From Spongiivirga citrea (GTDB taxonomy: Bacteria > Bacteroidota > Bacteroidia > Flavobacteriales > Flavobacteriaceae), in contig NZ_JAABOQ010000003.1 of the NCBI RefSeq assembly GCF_010671565.1, positions 62,001 to 126,000 on the forward strand: a stretch of 64,000 nt of DNA. Reading direction: 5' to 3'. Of the stretch, positions 44,853 through 52,545 are shown one piece after another. The position numbers were made by a program, and so were the translations under genes. The notes below the pieces were generated by a model that did not search any database, had not been told where the DNA came from, and saw only the letters and a program-made list of their open reading frames with translations. The number at the start of each line of letters is the position of its first letter. Position 1 is the first letter of the stretch.

Positions 44853-44883
44853 AAACCACCAACACAAATAGTATTGATGGTTT
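44853..44883. terminator. Hairpin between lrp and zinc metallopeptidase genes
   Basis: AAACCACCAA-like sequence at 44853-44863 pairs with TTGATGGTTT at 44874-44883 with one mismatch. Flanking A and T runs allow termination from both sides. Confidence 0.5.
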
Positions 44884-44907
44884 AAATAAATCATTCAATA
44901 TTTCTAT

Positions 44908-45600
44908 TTAGTCATTCCCTAAAAATCGAAATGCGAAGTAAACCAAGGTTGCCAATGACCCCAAAGCAGCAACCAAGTAAGTCCTTGCAGCCCATTTAAG
45001 CGAATCTTTAGCTCCAGACAATTCTTCCCGACTTACCATGTTTTTTCGCTCTAACCAGACCAGTGCTCGGTTACTGGCGTCATATTCTACAGGTAGTGTG
45101 ATAAAGCTGAAAAGGGTTCCCATGGCGAACATTCCTAGGCCCACTAATAATACCATTTTACCAATACCAACACTTGCTGCACTCATCAAAATAATACCCC
45201 CCATTATGGCAAACATCGAAAATTTTGAGGCAACTCCTACAACCGGTACTAACTGAGACCGCATTGTTAGCCAACTATATGCTTGCGCATGTTGGACGGC
45301 ATGACCAACTTCATGTGCAGCTACAGCAGCAGCAGCAGCATTTCGTTGGCTATAAACTGCTTCACTCAAATTCACAGTTTTATCTCTTGGATTATAATGA
45401 TCGGTAAGGCGTCCTGGAGTAGAAATAACTTTTACATCACTAATGCCGTGATCAGACAACATTTTTTGCGCAATCTCTGCGCCACTCATTCCATTTCGCA
45501 AATGGACTTTTGAATAGTGCTTAAACTTAGATTTTAGGCGGTTGCTAACTAACATACTGATTAACGCAATACCACCTACCAAAATATAATAGGTCATCAT
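44908..45600 (-). CDS. Neutral zinc metallopeptidase, YugP-type membrane protein
   Basis: The protein has 230 residues. One N-terminal helix, the zinc motif AAHEVGHAVQH, and three further helices (FAIMGGIILMSAA, MVLLVGLGMFAMGTLF, TYLVAALGSLATLVYFAF) match the YugP/DUF zinc metallopeptidase family. The third ligand is likely the Glu of LPVEYDASNRA. Substrates are unknown. A run of GCAGCA triplets around 45316 simply encodes alanines before the motif. Confidence 0.88.
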   Translation of the reverse strand: MMTYYILVGGIALISMLVSNRLKSKFKHYSKVHLRNGMSGAEIAQKMLSDHGISDVKVISTPGRLTDHYNPRDKTVNLSEAVYSQRNAAAAAVAAHEVGHAVQHAQAYSWLTMRSQLVPVVGVASKFSMFAIMGGIILMSAASVGIGKMVLLVGLGMFAMGTLFSFITLPVEYDASNRALVWLERKNMVSREELSGAKDSLKWAARTYLVAALGSLATLVYFAFRFLGND

Positions 45601-45640
45601 AACTTTCTAGTTTTTATTAAATATAGTTATTAAAAAGCAA

Positions 45641-45666
45641 AAACCTCGCCAGATTAGCGAGGTTTT
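45641..45666 (-). terminator. Intrinsic terminator after the small lipoprotein gene
   Basis: AAACCTCGC at 45641-45649 pairs with GCGAGGTTT at 45657-45665. In the minus direction it ends in a T run and lies 29 bases after the stop at 45695. Confidence 0.8.
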
Positions 45667-45694
45667 AACTTGATGTCATATTTGTGAAAATTTG

Positions 45695-46162
45695 TCAGTT
45701 TTGACAGATCATTACTTGAAATTTTCCTTCTATAAAGTTATCAGTATCAATTTCATGACTTAATGTACCTTGTACGTGGGTATCGTCAATACTATCTATA
45801 GTAATTGTGGTATTTTGCATGATAGCACCACTAGCTAAGTTTTCCCACAGCACTAGTTCCGTCTCATCTACATTACCCGTTTCATTTTTAGTTTTTATGG
45901 TAACGTGATTCTCATTTTGTAAACTTAGATTATCACATGAAAATTCAGTTTCAGACAGTACTATAATTAATTGATTATTTCCATTTACGATCGCAAAACC
46001 ACTATCCGGATTAAAGTCTATTCCATTAATTTTTCCTTCCGGAATAAAATTTTCAATGGTCATTAGATTTTCTATTTCTACGGGTTCATCTTTAGAACAA
46101 GATTGTAGTAAGAAAAAAGCAAGGATTAAGGTTGGAAGGGCAAGGGGAAATTTAATTGTCAT
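45695..46162 (-). CDS. Predicted lipoprotein, unknown family
   Basis: The protein has 155 residues. The signal ends ILAFFLLQSCSKDEP, with the lipobox Cys at about 22 followed by SKDEP, the surface-export-like pattern of Bacteroidota lipoproteins. The rest is a beta-rich domain with INGIDFNPDSGFAIVNGNN and GTLSHEIDTDNFIEGKF. I recognise no family. It has its own terminator and a GTAGGGT-type upstream motif shared with the small genes to its right. Confidence 0.7.
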   Translation of the reverse strand: MTIKFPLALPTLILAFFLLQSCSKDEPVEIENLMTIENFIPEGKINGIDFNPDSGFAIVNGNNQLIIVLSETEFSCDNLSLQNENHVTIKTKNETGNVDETELVLWENLASGAIMQNTTITIDSIDDTHVQGTLSHEIDTDNFIEGKFQVMICQN

Positions 46163-46182
46163 TTTGGTTATTATTATGTTCG

Positions 46183-46215
46183 TATATAAAACAGTTTAAA
46201 CCTAAAAAACCCTAC
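46183..46215 (-). promoter_or_regulatory. GTAGGGT-N20-TATATA motif upstream of the lipoprotein gene
   Basis: On the minus strand GTAGGGT (46209-46215) is followed after 20 bases by TATATA (46183-46188), 20 bases before the ATG of the lipoprotein gene. It is one of four such arrangements in the window. Confidence 0.5.
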
Positions 46216-46285
46216 CCAAATTTCATATAAATTTATTATTTTAAATAATTGATAATCAGTTATTTAAAATATATTTTTAAAACAA

Positions 46286-46315
46286 AAAAGATCTTGCTTT
46301 CTAGCAAGATCTTTT
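46286..46315 (-). terminator. Terminator of the 53-aa small gene
   Basis: Thirteen bases at 46286-46298 (core GATCTTGC) pair perfectly with 46303-46315 around a 4-base loop. It lies about 100 bases after the stop of the 53-aa gene, in minus orientation, leaving a 3' untranslated region of that length. Confidence 0.75.
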
Positions 46316-46414
46316 GAAATATTTTTAACCTTTAGTCAGTAATTTAATTGCTAAGAAAGACAGCGAATAAATCGTTCATTTTAGGTCTGGTTCTAAAGGG
46401 TAAACTACTCTCTT

Positions 46415-46576
46415 TTATTTGAAGTTAGCTGGTTGTGTTACTGCAACAGAAAATTGAGTATCGGTAGCATTATCCATTTCAGTCTCAGATGAGTTTAAAG
46501 CGATATTTGCAACACTTAGTACTAAGGCAATTACAAAATAGATAAGTCCTCTTTTAATTTGTTTTGTACATCTCAT
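46415..46576 (-). CDS. Small 53-residue single-helix protein
   Basis: The frame runs from ATG 46576 to TAA 46415. The product starts MRCTKQIKRGLIYFVIAL, has one hydrophobic helix (GLIYFVIALVLSVANIAL) with a positively charged front, and ends in a polar tail (SSETEMDNATDTQ, then FSVAVTQPANFK). It may be a secreted peptide or a membrane protein. A GTAGGGT-N18-TATATA motif lies upstream with a 22-base leader, and a terminator lies downstream. I know of no family name. Coding is supported by the leader similarity to the neighbouring 20-aa gene. Confidence 0.6.
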   Translation of the reverse strand: MRCTKQIKRGLIYFVIALVLSVANIALNSSETEMDNATDTQFSVAVTQPANFK

Positions 46577-46598
46577 GATAGAAAAGTTTGGGGTTACT

Positions 46599-46629
46599 TA
46601 TATAACAACAACTCCTTAAAATACCCTAC
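46599..46629 (-). promoter_or_regulatory. GTAGGGT-N18-TATATA motif upstream of the 53-aa gene
   Basis: On the minus strand GTAGGGT (46623-46629), 18 bases, then TATATA (46599-46604). The following leader contains AACCCCAAA, also found in the leader of the 20-aa gene. Confidence 0.55.
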
Positions 46630-46641
46630 CTCTTTCAACAA

Positions 46642-46666
46642 AAAATCCCGCTAAGTGCGGGATTTT
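46642..46666 (-). terminator. Terminator of the 20-aa peptide gene
   Basis: AAAATCCCGC (46642-46651) pairs perfectly with its complement at 46657-46666 around TAAGT. In the minus direction it ends in a T run, 24 bases after the stop of the tiny gene. Confidence 0.85.
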
Positions 46667-46689
46667 ATTTGTTTTAGGTCTGTTTGTTA

Positions 46690-46752
46690 TTACCAGATAG
46701 CAATAGCTAATAAAGTGGTAAGCAAACTACAATAGATAAGTACTTTTTTCAT
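46690..46752 (-). CDS. Candidate 20-residue hydrophobic peptide gene
   Basis: ATG 46752 to TAA 46690 encodes a peptide beginning MKKVLIYCSLL and ending LAIAIW, with two lysines and then one unbroken hydrophobic helix. It lies between a GTAGGGT-N18-TATATA motif and a strong terminator, so a dedicated transcript of about 130 bases is likely. Size and shape recall small membrane peptides or type I toxin-like peptides, but no antisense RNA is evident; it could instead be a leader or a regulatory RNA that only appears to code. Confidence 0.45.
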   Translation of the reverse strand: MKKVLIYCSLLTTLLAIAIW

Positions 46753-46784
46753 GTTGTTAAGATTTAGCAATTTGGGGTTGCATA

Positions 46785-46815
46785 TATATAACAACCTAAA
46801 AACCAAATACCCTAC
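46785..46815 (-). promoter_or_regulatory. GTAGGGT-N18-TATATA motif upstream of the 20-aa gene
   Basis: On the minus strand GTAGGGT (46809-46815), 18 bases, then TATATA (46785-46790), then a leader with AACCCCAAA. Spacing and leader match the motif of the 53-aa gene, 186 bases to the left. Confidence 0.55.
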
Positions 46816-46846
46816 CTTATCAACACTTTATTAACAAAATAAATTT

Positions 46847-49800
46847 CTAACCAACAATATTTACAATCTTACCTGGTACTACAATTACCTTTTTTGGAGT
46901 GCGACCTTGTAGCTGTTCTTTTGTTTTTTCATGCACCATTACTGCTGCCTCTATATCATCTTTACTAAGGTCTAAAGGTAAATCCATCGTAAAACGCATT
47001 TTGCCATTAAATGATATCGGGTAGGTCTTACTATCCTCTACCAAATACTTTTCTTCAAACACTGGGAAAGACGCAGTTGAAATGCTATCCTCATGCCCTA
47101 GAAGCGACCACAGCTCTTCTGCGATATGCGGAGCATAAGGCGATATTAGTATACACAAGGGCTCTAACACGGCTTTAGATCGACATTTTTGAACTGTCAA
47201 TTCGTTTACCGCAATCATAAAGGTTGATACCGATGTATTAAACGAGAAGTTCTCGATATCTTCTTCTACCTTTTTAATGGTTTTATGTAGTGTCTTTAAA
47301 CTTTCTTTTGAAGGTTCAGCATCGGTGACTTTTACGCCATTATCATCAGCATACAACTTCCACATTTTTTTAAGGAAAGAATGTACTCCTGTAATACCAG
47401 CAGTATTCCAAGGTTTGGCTTGCTCAAGCGGACCTAGAAACATTTCGTACATGCGCAAAGTATCAGCCCCGTAGCGTTCACAGATGTCATCTGGGTTGAC
47501 GACATTGTACTTGGACTTGGACATTTTTTCCGTTTCTCTAGAAACTTTGAAAAGGCCATCTTCCATTGTAAGAACTTTTGAATCCTTGAATTGTTTTGTT
47601 TTCTTCTGAAATTCAAGCACATCAATTGTATTATCTATATTGACCATACTTACATCAACTCTAGAAGGAAAGACTTGAAATAAATTTCTATTCCAATCTA
47701 TTGCATCATATCCTAATTCTTTTGCAAAGGAATTTAATTCATTATAAATCTTAAGTATTTTATTTTGAGTAGTTCCATCAATCTTATATCTATCAAAGTC
47801 ACTTGCTATATTCTCCGGGTTAGATAGCCAAAGGGTTCCAAAAAACTTTATATGTTTCCTAATAAAAAGAACAACATCAAAACTTAACAAAATCGTCTTG
47901 AAATCCGAACCTTCCGAAGCTGAATTTTTACTGTTCCAATACGGACCCCTATAAAAGCTAACAAATGCCCCTTCTCCCAAGATCATCCCCTGATTAATCA
48001 ACTTCTTTGCATATTCATCAACCGGTAAATACCCACGATCGAACAAGAATTTTTGCCAAAAACGCGAATACAATAAATGGCCAGTGGCGTGTTCGCTTCC
48101 CCCTATATATAGGTCAATTTCTTTCCAATAATCCACGGCTTCTTTACTTACAAAGGCCTCTTCATTATGCGGATCCATATAGCGGTTAAAGTAGTACGAA
48201 CTTCCTGCCCAACCTGGCATCGTATTTAGTTCTAAAGCAAAAACGGTTTCATTATCAATACGATCGTTTGAAACAACCTCATTTTTATTTGTGTCCCAAG
48301 CCCAGTCAGTGGCATTTCCTAAAGGGGGTTCTCCTGTTTCAGTTGGTAAATACTTCTCAACTTCTGGTAATTCAATGGGCAAATGTTTGGAATCAATCAT
48401 TTGCGGCAATCCGTTTTTATAATATACCGGAAATGGCTCACCCCAATAACGCTGTCTGCTAAATACCGCATCACGCAATCGGTAATTAATCTTGCCTTTG
48501 CCTTGTCCTATTTTTTCTAATTCGTCAATCGCTTTTCTTACTGCTTCTTTATATGGCAATCCGTCAAGAAAATCCGAATTAGCGATGACAGTATTGTCTT
48601 TATCGGCAAATGCTTCTTCAGAAATATCTATATCCTTGAAAATATTGGGAATATCGATACCAAAGTGCTTTGCAAAATCATAATCACGTTGATCCCCGGA
48701 GGGTACGGCCATAACAGCTCCTGTACCGTAGCCAGCCAATACATAATCGCCTATCCAAATTGGGATTGGTTCTTTTGAGAATGGATGCTCGGCATATGCC
48801 CCCGTAAATACCCCACTAATGGTTTTTACATCAGCCATTCGTTCACGTTCACTTCGTTTTGCAGTTGCTTCAACATAGGCATCAACTGCTTCTTTTTGCT
48901 CTGGAGTAGTAATTTGAGAAACCAACTCATGTTCTGGAGCTAAAGTCATAAATGATACTCCAAAAATAGTATCAGGTCTAGTTGTGAACACCCCAATTCT
49001 GAACTCTGAACTCTGAACTCTGAACTCAACATGAGCTCCTTCACTACGCCCTATCCAATTAGCCTGCGAATCCTTAAGCGGCTGCGGCCAATCTATTTTA
49101 TTTAATCCATCTAGTAAACGTTGCGCATAGGCTGCAATACGCATACTCCACTGCGTCATTTTCTTACGAATAACTGGATGTCCGCCACGCTCTGAAACAC
49201 CATTTACGATCTCATCATTCGCCAATACTGTACCTAAAGCGGAGCACCAGTTTACTTCGGTTTCAGCTAAATAAGTCAGTCTATATTTTAATAGTAATTG
49301 TTGTTTTTCGTCTTCCGAAAGCGAATTCCAAGTAGCGGCATCAAATGCCTCTGTATCGTCATCACAAGCTGCTTTGACCTTGCTATTCCCTTCTTTTTCA
49401 AAAATGGAAACTAAGTCATCAATTGAACGCGCTTTATCTTGATCGTTATCATACCATGAGTTGAATAATTGAATAAATATCCACTGCGTCCATTTGTAAT
49501 AACTAGGATCTGATGTTCGCACTTCACGACTCCAATCAAATGAAAATCCGATTTTATCTAGTTGCTCGCGGTACCTCTTAATATTAGTTTCTGTCGTAAT
49601 AGCAGGATGCTGACCGGTTTGAATAGCATACTGTTCAGCCGGTAAACCAAAACTATCATAGCCCTGCGGGTGCAATACATTAAAGCCTTTATGCCTTTTA
49701 TAGCGCGCATAAATATCACTGGCGATATATCCTAAAGGATGCCCAACATGTAACCCTGCTCCCGACGGATAAGGAAACATATCTAAGACATAGTACTTAG

Positions 49801-49891
49801 GTTTATCAGAATTATTTTGAGCATGAAAAGTTCCATTTTCTGCCCAATGTTTTTGCCATTTGGCTTCTATAGTATTAAAGTGATATTGCAC
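46847..49891 (-). CDS. leuS: Leucyl-tRNA synthetase with enlarged leucine-specific region
   Basis: The 1014-residue class I enzyme charges tRNA-Leu (EC 6.1.1.4). The start is GTG 49891, which gives the family N-terminus QYHFNTIEAKWQKHW. Signatures: HVGHPLGYIASD (HIGH), editing-domain VFTTRPDTIFGVSFM, and EKMSKSKYN. Between the LINQGMI block and KMSKS there are about 150 residues, roughly 60 more than I expect for Bacteroidota enzymes, and the segment is poorly conserved in appearance. A seven-base tandem repeat sits in the editing domain (48998-49025). The catalytic parts are intact, so it should be functional. Confidence 0.95.
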   Translation of the reverse strand: MQYHFNTIEAKWQKHWAENGTFHAQNNSDKPKYYVLDMFPYPSGAGLHVGHPLGYIASDIYARYKRHKGFNVLHPQGYDSFGLPAEQYAIQTGQHPAITTETNIKRYREQLDKIGFSFDWSREVRTSDPSYYKWTQWIFIQLFNSWYDNDQDKARSIDDLVSIFEKEGNSKVKAACDDDTEAFDAATWNSLSEDEKQQLLLKYRLTYLAETEVNWCSALGTVLANDEIVNGVSERGGHPVIRKKMTQWSMRIAAYAQRLLDGLNKIDWPQPLKDSQANWIGRSEGAHVEFRVQSSEFRIGVFTTRPDTIFGVSFMTLAPEHELVSQITTPEQKEAVDAYVEATAKRSERERMADVKTISGVFTGAYAEHPFSKEPIPIWIGDYVLAGYGTGAVMAVPSGDQRDYDFAKHFGIDIPNIFKDIDISEEAFADKDNTVIANSDFLDGLPYKEAVRKAIDELEKIGQGKGKINYRLRDAVFSRQRYWGEPFPVYYKNGLPQMIDSKHLPIELPEVEKYLPTETGEPPLGNATDWAWDTNKNEVVSNDRIDNETVFALELNTMPGWAGSSYYFNRYMDPHNEEAFVSKEAVDYWKEIDLYIGGSEHATGHLLYSRFWQKFLFDRGYLPVDEYAKKLINQGMILGEGAFVSFYRGPYWNSKNSASEGSDFKTILLSFDVVLFIRKHIKFFGTLWLSNPENIASDFDRYKIDGTTQNKILKIYNELNSFAKELGYDAIDWNRNLFQVFPSRVDVSMVNIDNTIDVLEFQKKTKQFKDSKVLTMEDGLFKVSRETEKMSKSKYNVVNPDDICERYGADTLRMYEMFLGPLEQAKPWNTAGITGVHSFLKKMWKLYADDNGVKVTDAEPSKESLKTLHKTIKKVEEDIENFSFNTSVSTFMIAVNELTVQKCRSKAVLEPLCILISPYAPHIAEELWSLLGHEDSISTASFPVFEEKYLVEDSKTYPISFNGKMRFTMDLPLDLSKDDIEAAVMVHEKTKEQLQGRTPKKVIVVPGKIVNIVG
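48998..49025. repeat. Tandem repeat TCTGAAC x4 inside leuS
   Basis: Four perfect 7-base copies run from 48998 to 49025 and are followed by TC. In leuS they encode part of VEFRVQSSEFR directly before the editing-domain block VFTTRPDT. Loss or gain of one unit would shift the frame; three units (21 bases) would keep it. Confidence 0.95.
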
Positions 49892-49916
49892 GGTATTTGT
49901 ATTGTATATCAGCCTG

Positions 49917-49924
49917 CAAAAATA
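49917..49924 (-). promoter_or_regulatory. TAnnTTTG promoter element of leuS
   Basis: The minus strand reads TATTTTTG, a match to TAnnTTTG, 25 bases before the GTG start of leuS. Confidence 0.45.
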
Positions 49925-49935
49925 CAGGGTTTTAC

Positions 49936-50871
49936 CTAATTTCTAAGGTGCTTTCGTGCTTTTTTCTCCATTGGCAGTAGACAGTTATAAATAAAAGAAT
50001 TTACAGGAGTAGGAATCCCCATTTTCAATCCTTCTTTTACAACATATCCATTAAAATTTTCTAGTTCTGAAGGTCTTCCTTCCATTATATCACGCTGCAT
50101 GGATGCCGTGGTATGATATGCTTGTTTATCAATTGCAGCGAATGCCTTTTCAATTGTCTTTTGATTGATGTTAATTCCTTTTGTATTGGCAATTTCCAGA
50201 ATTTCGTTTGCCGTTTGCTGCATCATATCGCGTAGTTTTTCATCCTCGCGCATAACACCAATTTCTGATCTGGTCAAAGCACCAAGTCCGCTAATTGTTG
50301 TAATAAATAAGAATTTTGTCCAAATGGCGGCTTGGATATCTTCAGGCACTATACAATCTACTTTTGCATCCATAAACAACCACTGTATTTTTAAAACTCT
50401 ATCCGATTTTTCATTATTCAGTTCCCCAAAAATAATCTGAGGATGAAATGCAAAATGATTGATCACACCCGGTGATTCAATCTTACTAATAATTCGACAT
50501 AATCCTCCTAAAACTTGATTTTTCCGGAGGGAAATCAGTAATTTTTCTGCATTATCTGCACCATTTTGTAATGGAATTACAACGGCATCAGGTTTTAACA
50601 CCGATTTCAATTGCTTACCAATATCTTCTACCTGCCACGATTTTACAGCGAGAAAAATAACATCGGCGTGTTTAACTATTGCTACTTCATCAGTAGCTTT
50701 TGCTTTTGGGATTTTAAAATCACCTTCGATACTTTTTACAGTAAGACCATTTTCCTTAATCGCTTCTAAATGCTTCCCTCTGGCAATAAAAGTAACTTCA
50801 TGACCTGCTTTCGCTAATTTTCCACCAAAAAATCCACCTACCCCGCCTACACCAAATACAACAATGTTCAT
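49936..50871 (-). CDS. 2-dehydropantoate 2-reductase (ketopantoate reductase) family
   Basis: The protein has 311 residues. The N-terminal NADP motif IVVFGVGGVGGFFGGKLAKAGHEV, the VKSWQVED block, and the second-domain Lys in AIWTKFLFITTISGLGALTRSE match PanE/ApbA (EC 1.1.1.169). It makes pantoate for coenzyme A, although paralogues in this family can act on other 2-oxo acids. It is a single gene between leuS and the divergent ftsX. Confidence 0.88.
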   Translation of the reverse strand: MNIVVFGVGGVGGFFGGKLAKAGHEVTFIARGKHLEAIKENGLTVKSIEGDFKIPKAKATDEVAIVKHADVIFLAVKSWQVEDIGKQLKSVLKPDAVVIPLQNGADNAEKLLISLRKNQVLGGLCRIISKIESPGVINHFAFHPQIIFGELNNEKSDRVLKIQWLFMDAKVDCIVPEDIQAAIWTKFLFITTISGLGALTRSEIGVMREDEKLRDMMQQTANEILEIANTKGININQKTIEKAFAAIDKQAYHTTASMQRDIMEGRPSELENFNGYVVKEGLKMGIPTPVNSFIYNCLLPMEKKARKHLRN

Positions 50872-50923
50872 AATATGTGGTTATAATATCTATACGAATT
50901 TAAAATACGATATATAATTCGTT

Positions 50924-50931
50924 TACTTTTG
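50924..50931 (+). promoter_or_regulatory. TAnnTTTG promoter element of the ftsX operon
   Basis: TACTTTTG matches TAnnTTTG and lies 31 bases before the ftsX start codon at 50963. Confidence 0.45.
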
Positions 50932-50962
50932 TTTGTGAAATTTCTGTTTACCAAAAATCTAC

Positions 50963-51841
50963 ATGAGTTCATCGTACGATAAATATCAAAAACGTCGCTT
51001 AATATCCTCCTATTTTTCAGTAGTTATCAGTATTTCATTGGTGCTTTTTTTACTGGGTTTATTGGGATTGTTAGTACTGAATACCAAAAAGGTTGCCGAC
51101 CATTTTAAAGAAAAGATTGCTTTATCAGTCTATCTAAAAGACAACGCTAAAGAAATTGAAGTAAATAGATTACAAAAACGACTATCGATGGCCGATTACA
51201 CCAAATCGGTTACTTATATTTCGAAAGAACAAGCTGCTGAAGAGCAAAGCAAAAAAATTGGCGAAGACTTTTTAAGCTATCTAGGGTACAACCCCCTGCA
51301 GAATAGTATGGATATTTTTCTAAAAGCTGATTTTGTTTCGCCAGAAGCTTTAGAGGAAATCACTACTGAAATCAGCTCGAAAAATTTTGTAGATGAAGTT
51401 GTATATGACAAACCTCTCATCGCCCTACTTAATGACAATGTAAAGCGCATTAGTTTTTGGGTATTGGTTATAAGTGGTGTTTTTACATTCATAGCGGTGC
51501 TGCTGATTAATAGCTCGATACGATTATCAGTTTATTCAAAGCGATTTATTATTAAGACCATGCAGATGGTTGGTGCCACCAAAGGCTTTATTAGAAAGCC
51601 ATTTATTTGGAAAAGCATAAAACTAGGCATCGTAGGAGCTCTTCTAGCAATCGCTGGTGTAGCTGTAGTATTATACTACCTTAATAAAAGCTTCTTAGAA
51701 CTCAATCTACTTAGTGACACCTTACTTATAGCGGGATTGTTTACTGGTATTTTATTAGTAGGTATTATCATTACTTGGATTAGCACCTTTTTTGCAACCC
51801 AGCGTTTTCTCAACTTACGAACAGATCAGTTATACGCCTAA
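50963..51841 (+). CDS. ftsX: Cell division ABC transporter permease FtsX
   Basis: The protein has 292 residues with four membrane helices: one near residue 20-42, a periplasmic domain (ALSVYLKDNAKEIEVNRLQ), and three in the C-terminal half with the FtsX block NSSIRLSVYSKRFIIKTMQMVGATKGFIRKPF. With FtsE it controls peptidoglycan hydrolases at the septum. ftsE is not next to it, as is usual in Bacteroidota. It starts the compact unit ftsX-unknown-DUF3098-uppP-truB. Confidence 0.92.
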   Translation: MSSSYDKYQKRRLISSYFSVVISISLVLFLLGLLGLLVLNTKKVADHFKEKIALSVYLKDNAKEIEVNRLQKRLSMADYTKSVTYISKEQAAEEQSKKIGEDFLSYLGYNPLQNSMDIFLKADFVSPEALEEITTEISSKNFVDEVVYDKPLIALLNDNVKRISFWVLVISGVFTFIAVLLINSSIRLSVYSKRFIIKTMQMVGATKGFIRKPFIWKSIKLGIVGALLAIAGVAVVLYYLNKSFLELNLLSDTLLIAGLFTGILLVGIIITWISTFFATQRFLNLRTDQLYA

Positions 51842-52218
51842 TGAAGTATTTTTTCTGGACGATTTCGATTACGCTATTCGTTGTTTTTTTGGTCTTATTT
51901 TGGATCACCTTTCGCCCTATAAAAAATGTGACTGCCGAAGATGTTGTTCAGGTTGAAGGAATTGTAACCGATATTTATCAGGGGAGTGGCAATGACATCT
52001 ATTTCAAAATAAAACAAGTAGAACGACCTTTTTACATTAACAGAGGGATGAAACTTGGGCTTTATTTAGATAGTCTTAACAACACGGTTTTAAATAAAAG
52101 GGTTATTTTGCACAGCATTAAAAGATGGACCCCTTTAACCACAGATGGCATACATCCACACATATCAAAACTAGTGGTTGATGATAAGGTCATTTTTAAT
52201 GAAATTGAAGACCAATGA
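51841..52218 (+). CDS. Small membrane-anchored protein, unknown
   Basis: The protein has 125 residues. The ATG overlaps the ftsX stop by 1 base and the stop overlaps DUF3098 by 4 bases, so the three are translationally linked. An N-terminal helix (FFWTISITLFVVFLVLFWITF) is followed by a beta-rich domain, probably OB-like (VQVEGIVTDIYQGSGNDIYFKIKQ; RPFYINRGMKLG). No family is recognised. Position suggests an envelope role. Confidence 0.7.
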   Translation: MKYFFWTISITLFVVFLVLFWITFRPIKNVTAEDVVQVEGIVTDIYQGSGNDIYFKIKQVERPFYINRGMKLGLYLDSLNNTVLNKRVILHSIKRWTPLTTDGIHPHISKLVVDDKVIFNEIEDQ

Positions 52219-52478
52219 GTAAAAAGAATATTAAAAAGCCTGAACAAGAACCTTCAAAACAATTTGTTTTCGGTAAGCGCAACTATCTTTTTATGTTTAT
52301 CGGCATTGCATTTATTGCCTTAGGTTTTATCTTAATGGCGGGTGGTGCTAGCGACGACCCCAACGTTTTTAATCCAGAGATTTATAGTACTCGAAGAATA
52401 CGAATAGCACCTACTTTAGTACTTATAGGTTTTGCTATTGAAATCTATGCCATTTTAGCTTCGCCTAACAAGAAATAG
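52215..52478 (+). CDS. DUF3098 membrane protein
   Basis: The protein has 87 residues with two helices. The family core FVFGKRNYLFMFIGIAFIALGFILMAGG and NPEIYSTRRIRIAPTLVLIGF is complete. DUF3098 is found between ftsX and uppP in Bacteroidota, as here, and is assumed to act in the cell envelope. It overlaps its upstream neighbour by 4 bases. Confidence 0.9.
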   Translation: MSKKNIKKPEQEPSKQFVFGKRNYLFMFIGIAFIALGFILMAGGASDDPNVFNPEIYSTRRIRIAPTLVLIGFAIEIYAILASPNKK

Positions 52479-52507
52479 ATCTCACACTTCAACTCAAATT
52501 TATAGTG

Positions 52508-52515
52508 TATTTTTG
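52508..52515 (+). promoter_or_regulatory. TAnnTTTG promoter element ahead of uppP
   Basis: TATTTTTG matches TAnnTTTG, 30 bases before the uppP start at 52546; it can give uppP-truB a separate transcript. Confidence 0.4.
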
Positions 52516-52545
52516 CCGAAAATCAACAGCTAATACTTCCAGTTA

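Noticed and set aside
45300-45345. GCA/CAG triplet repeat as a microsatellite of interest
   Set aside because: It encodes an alanine run ahead of HEVGH in the zinc metallopeptidase and is explained by coding.
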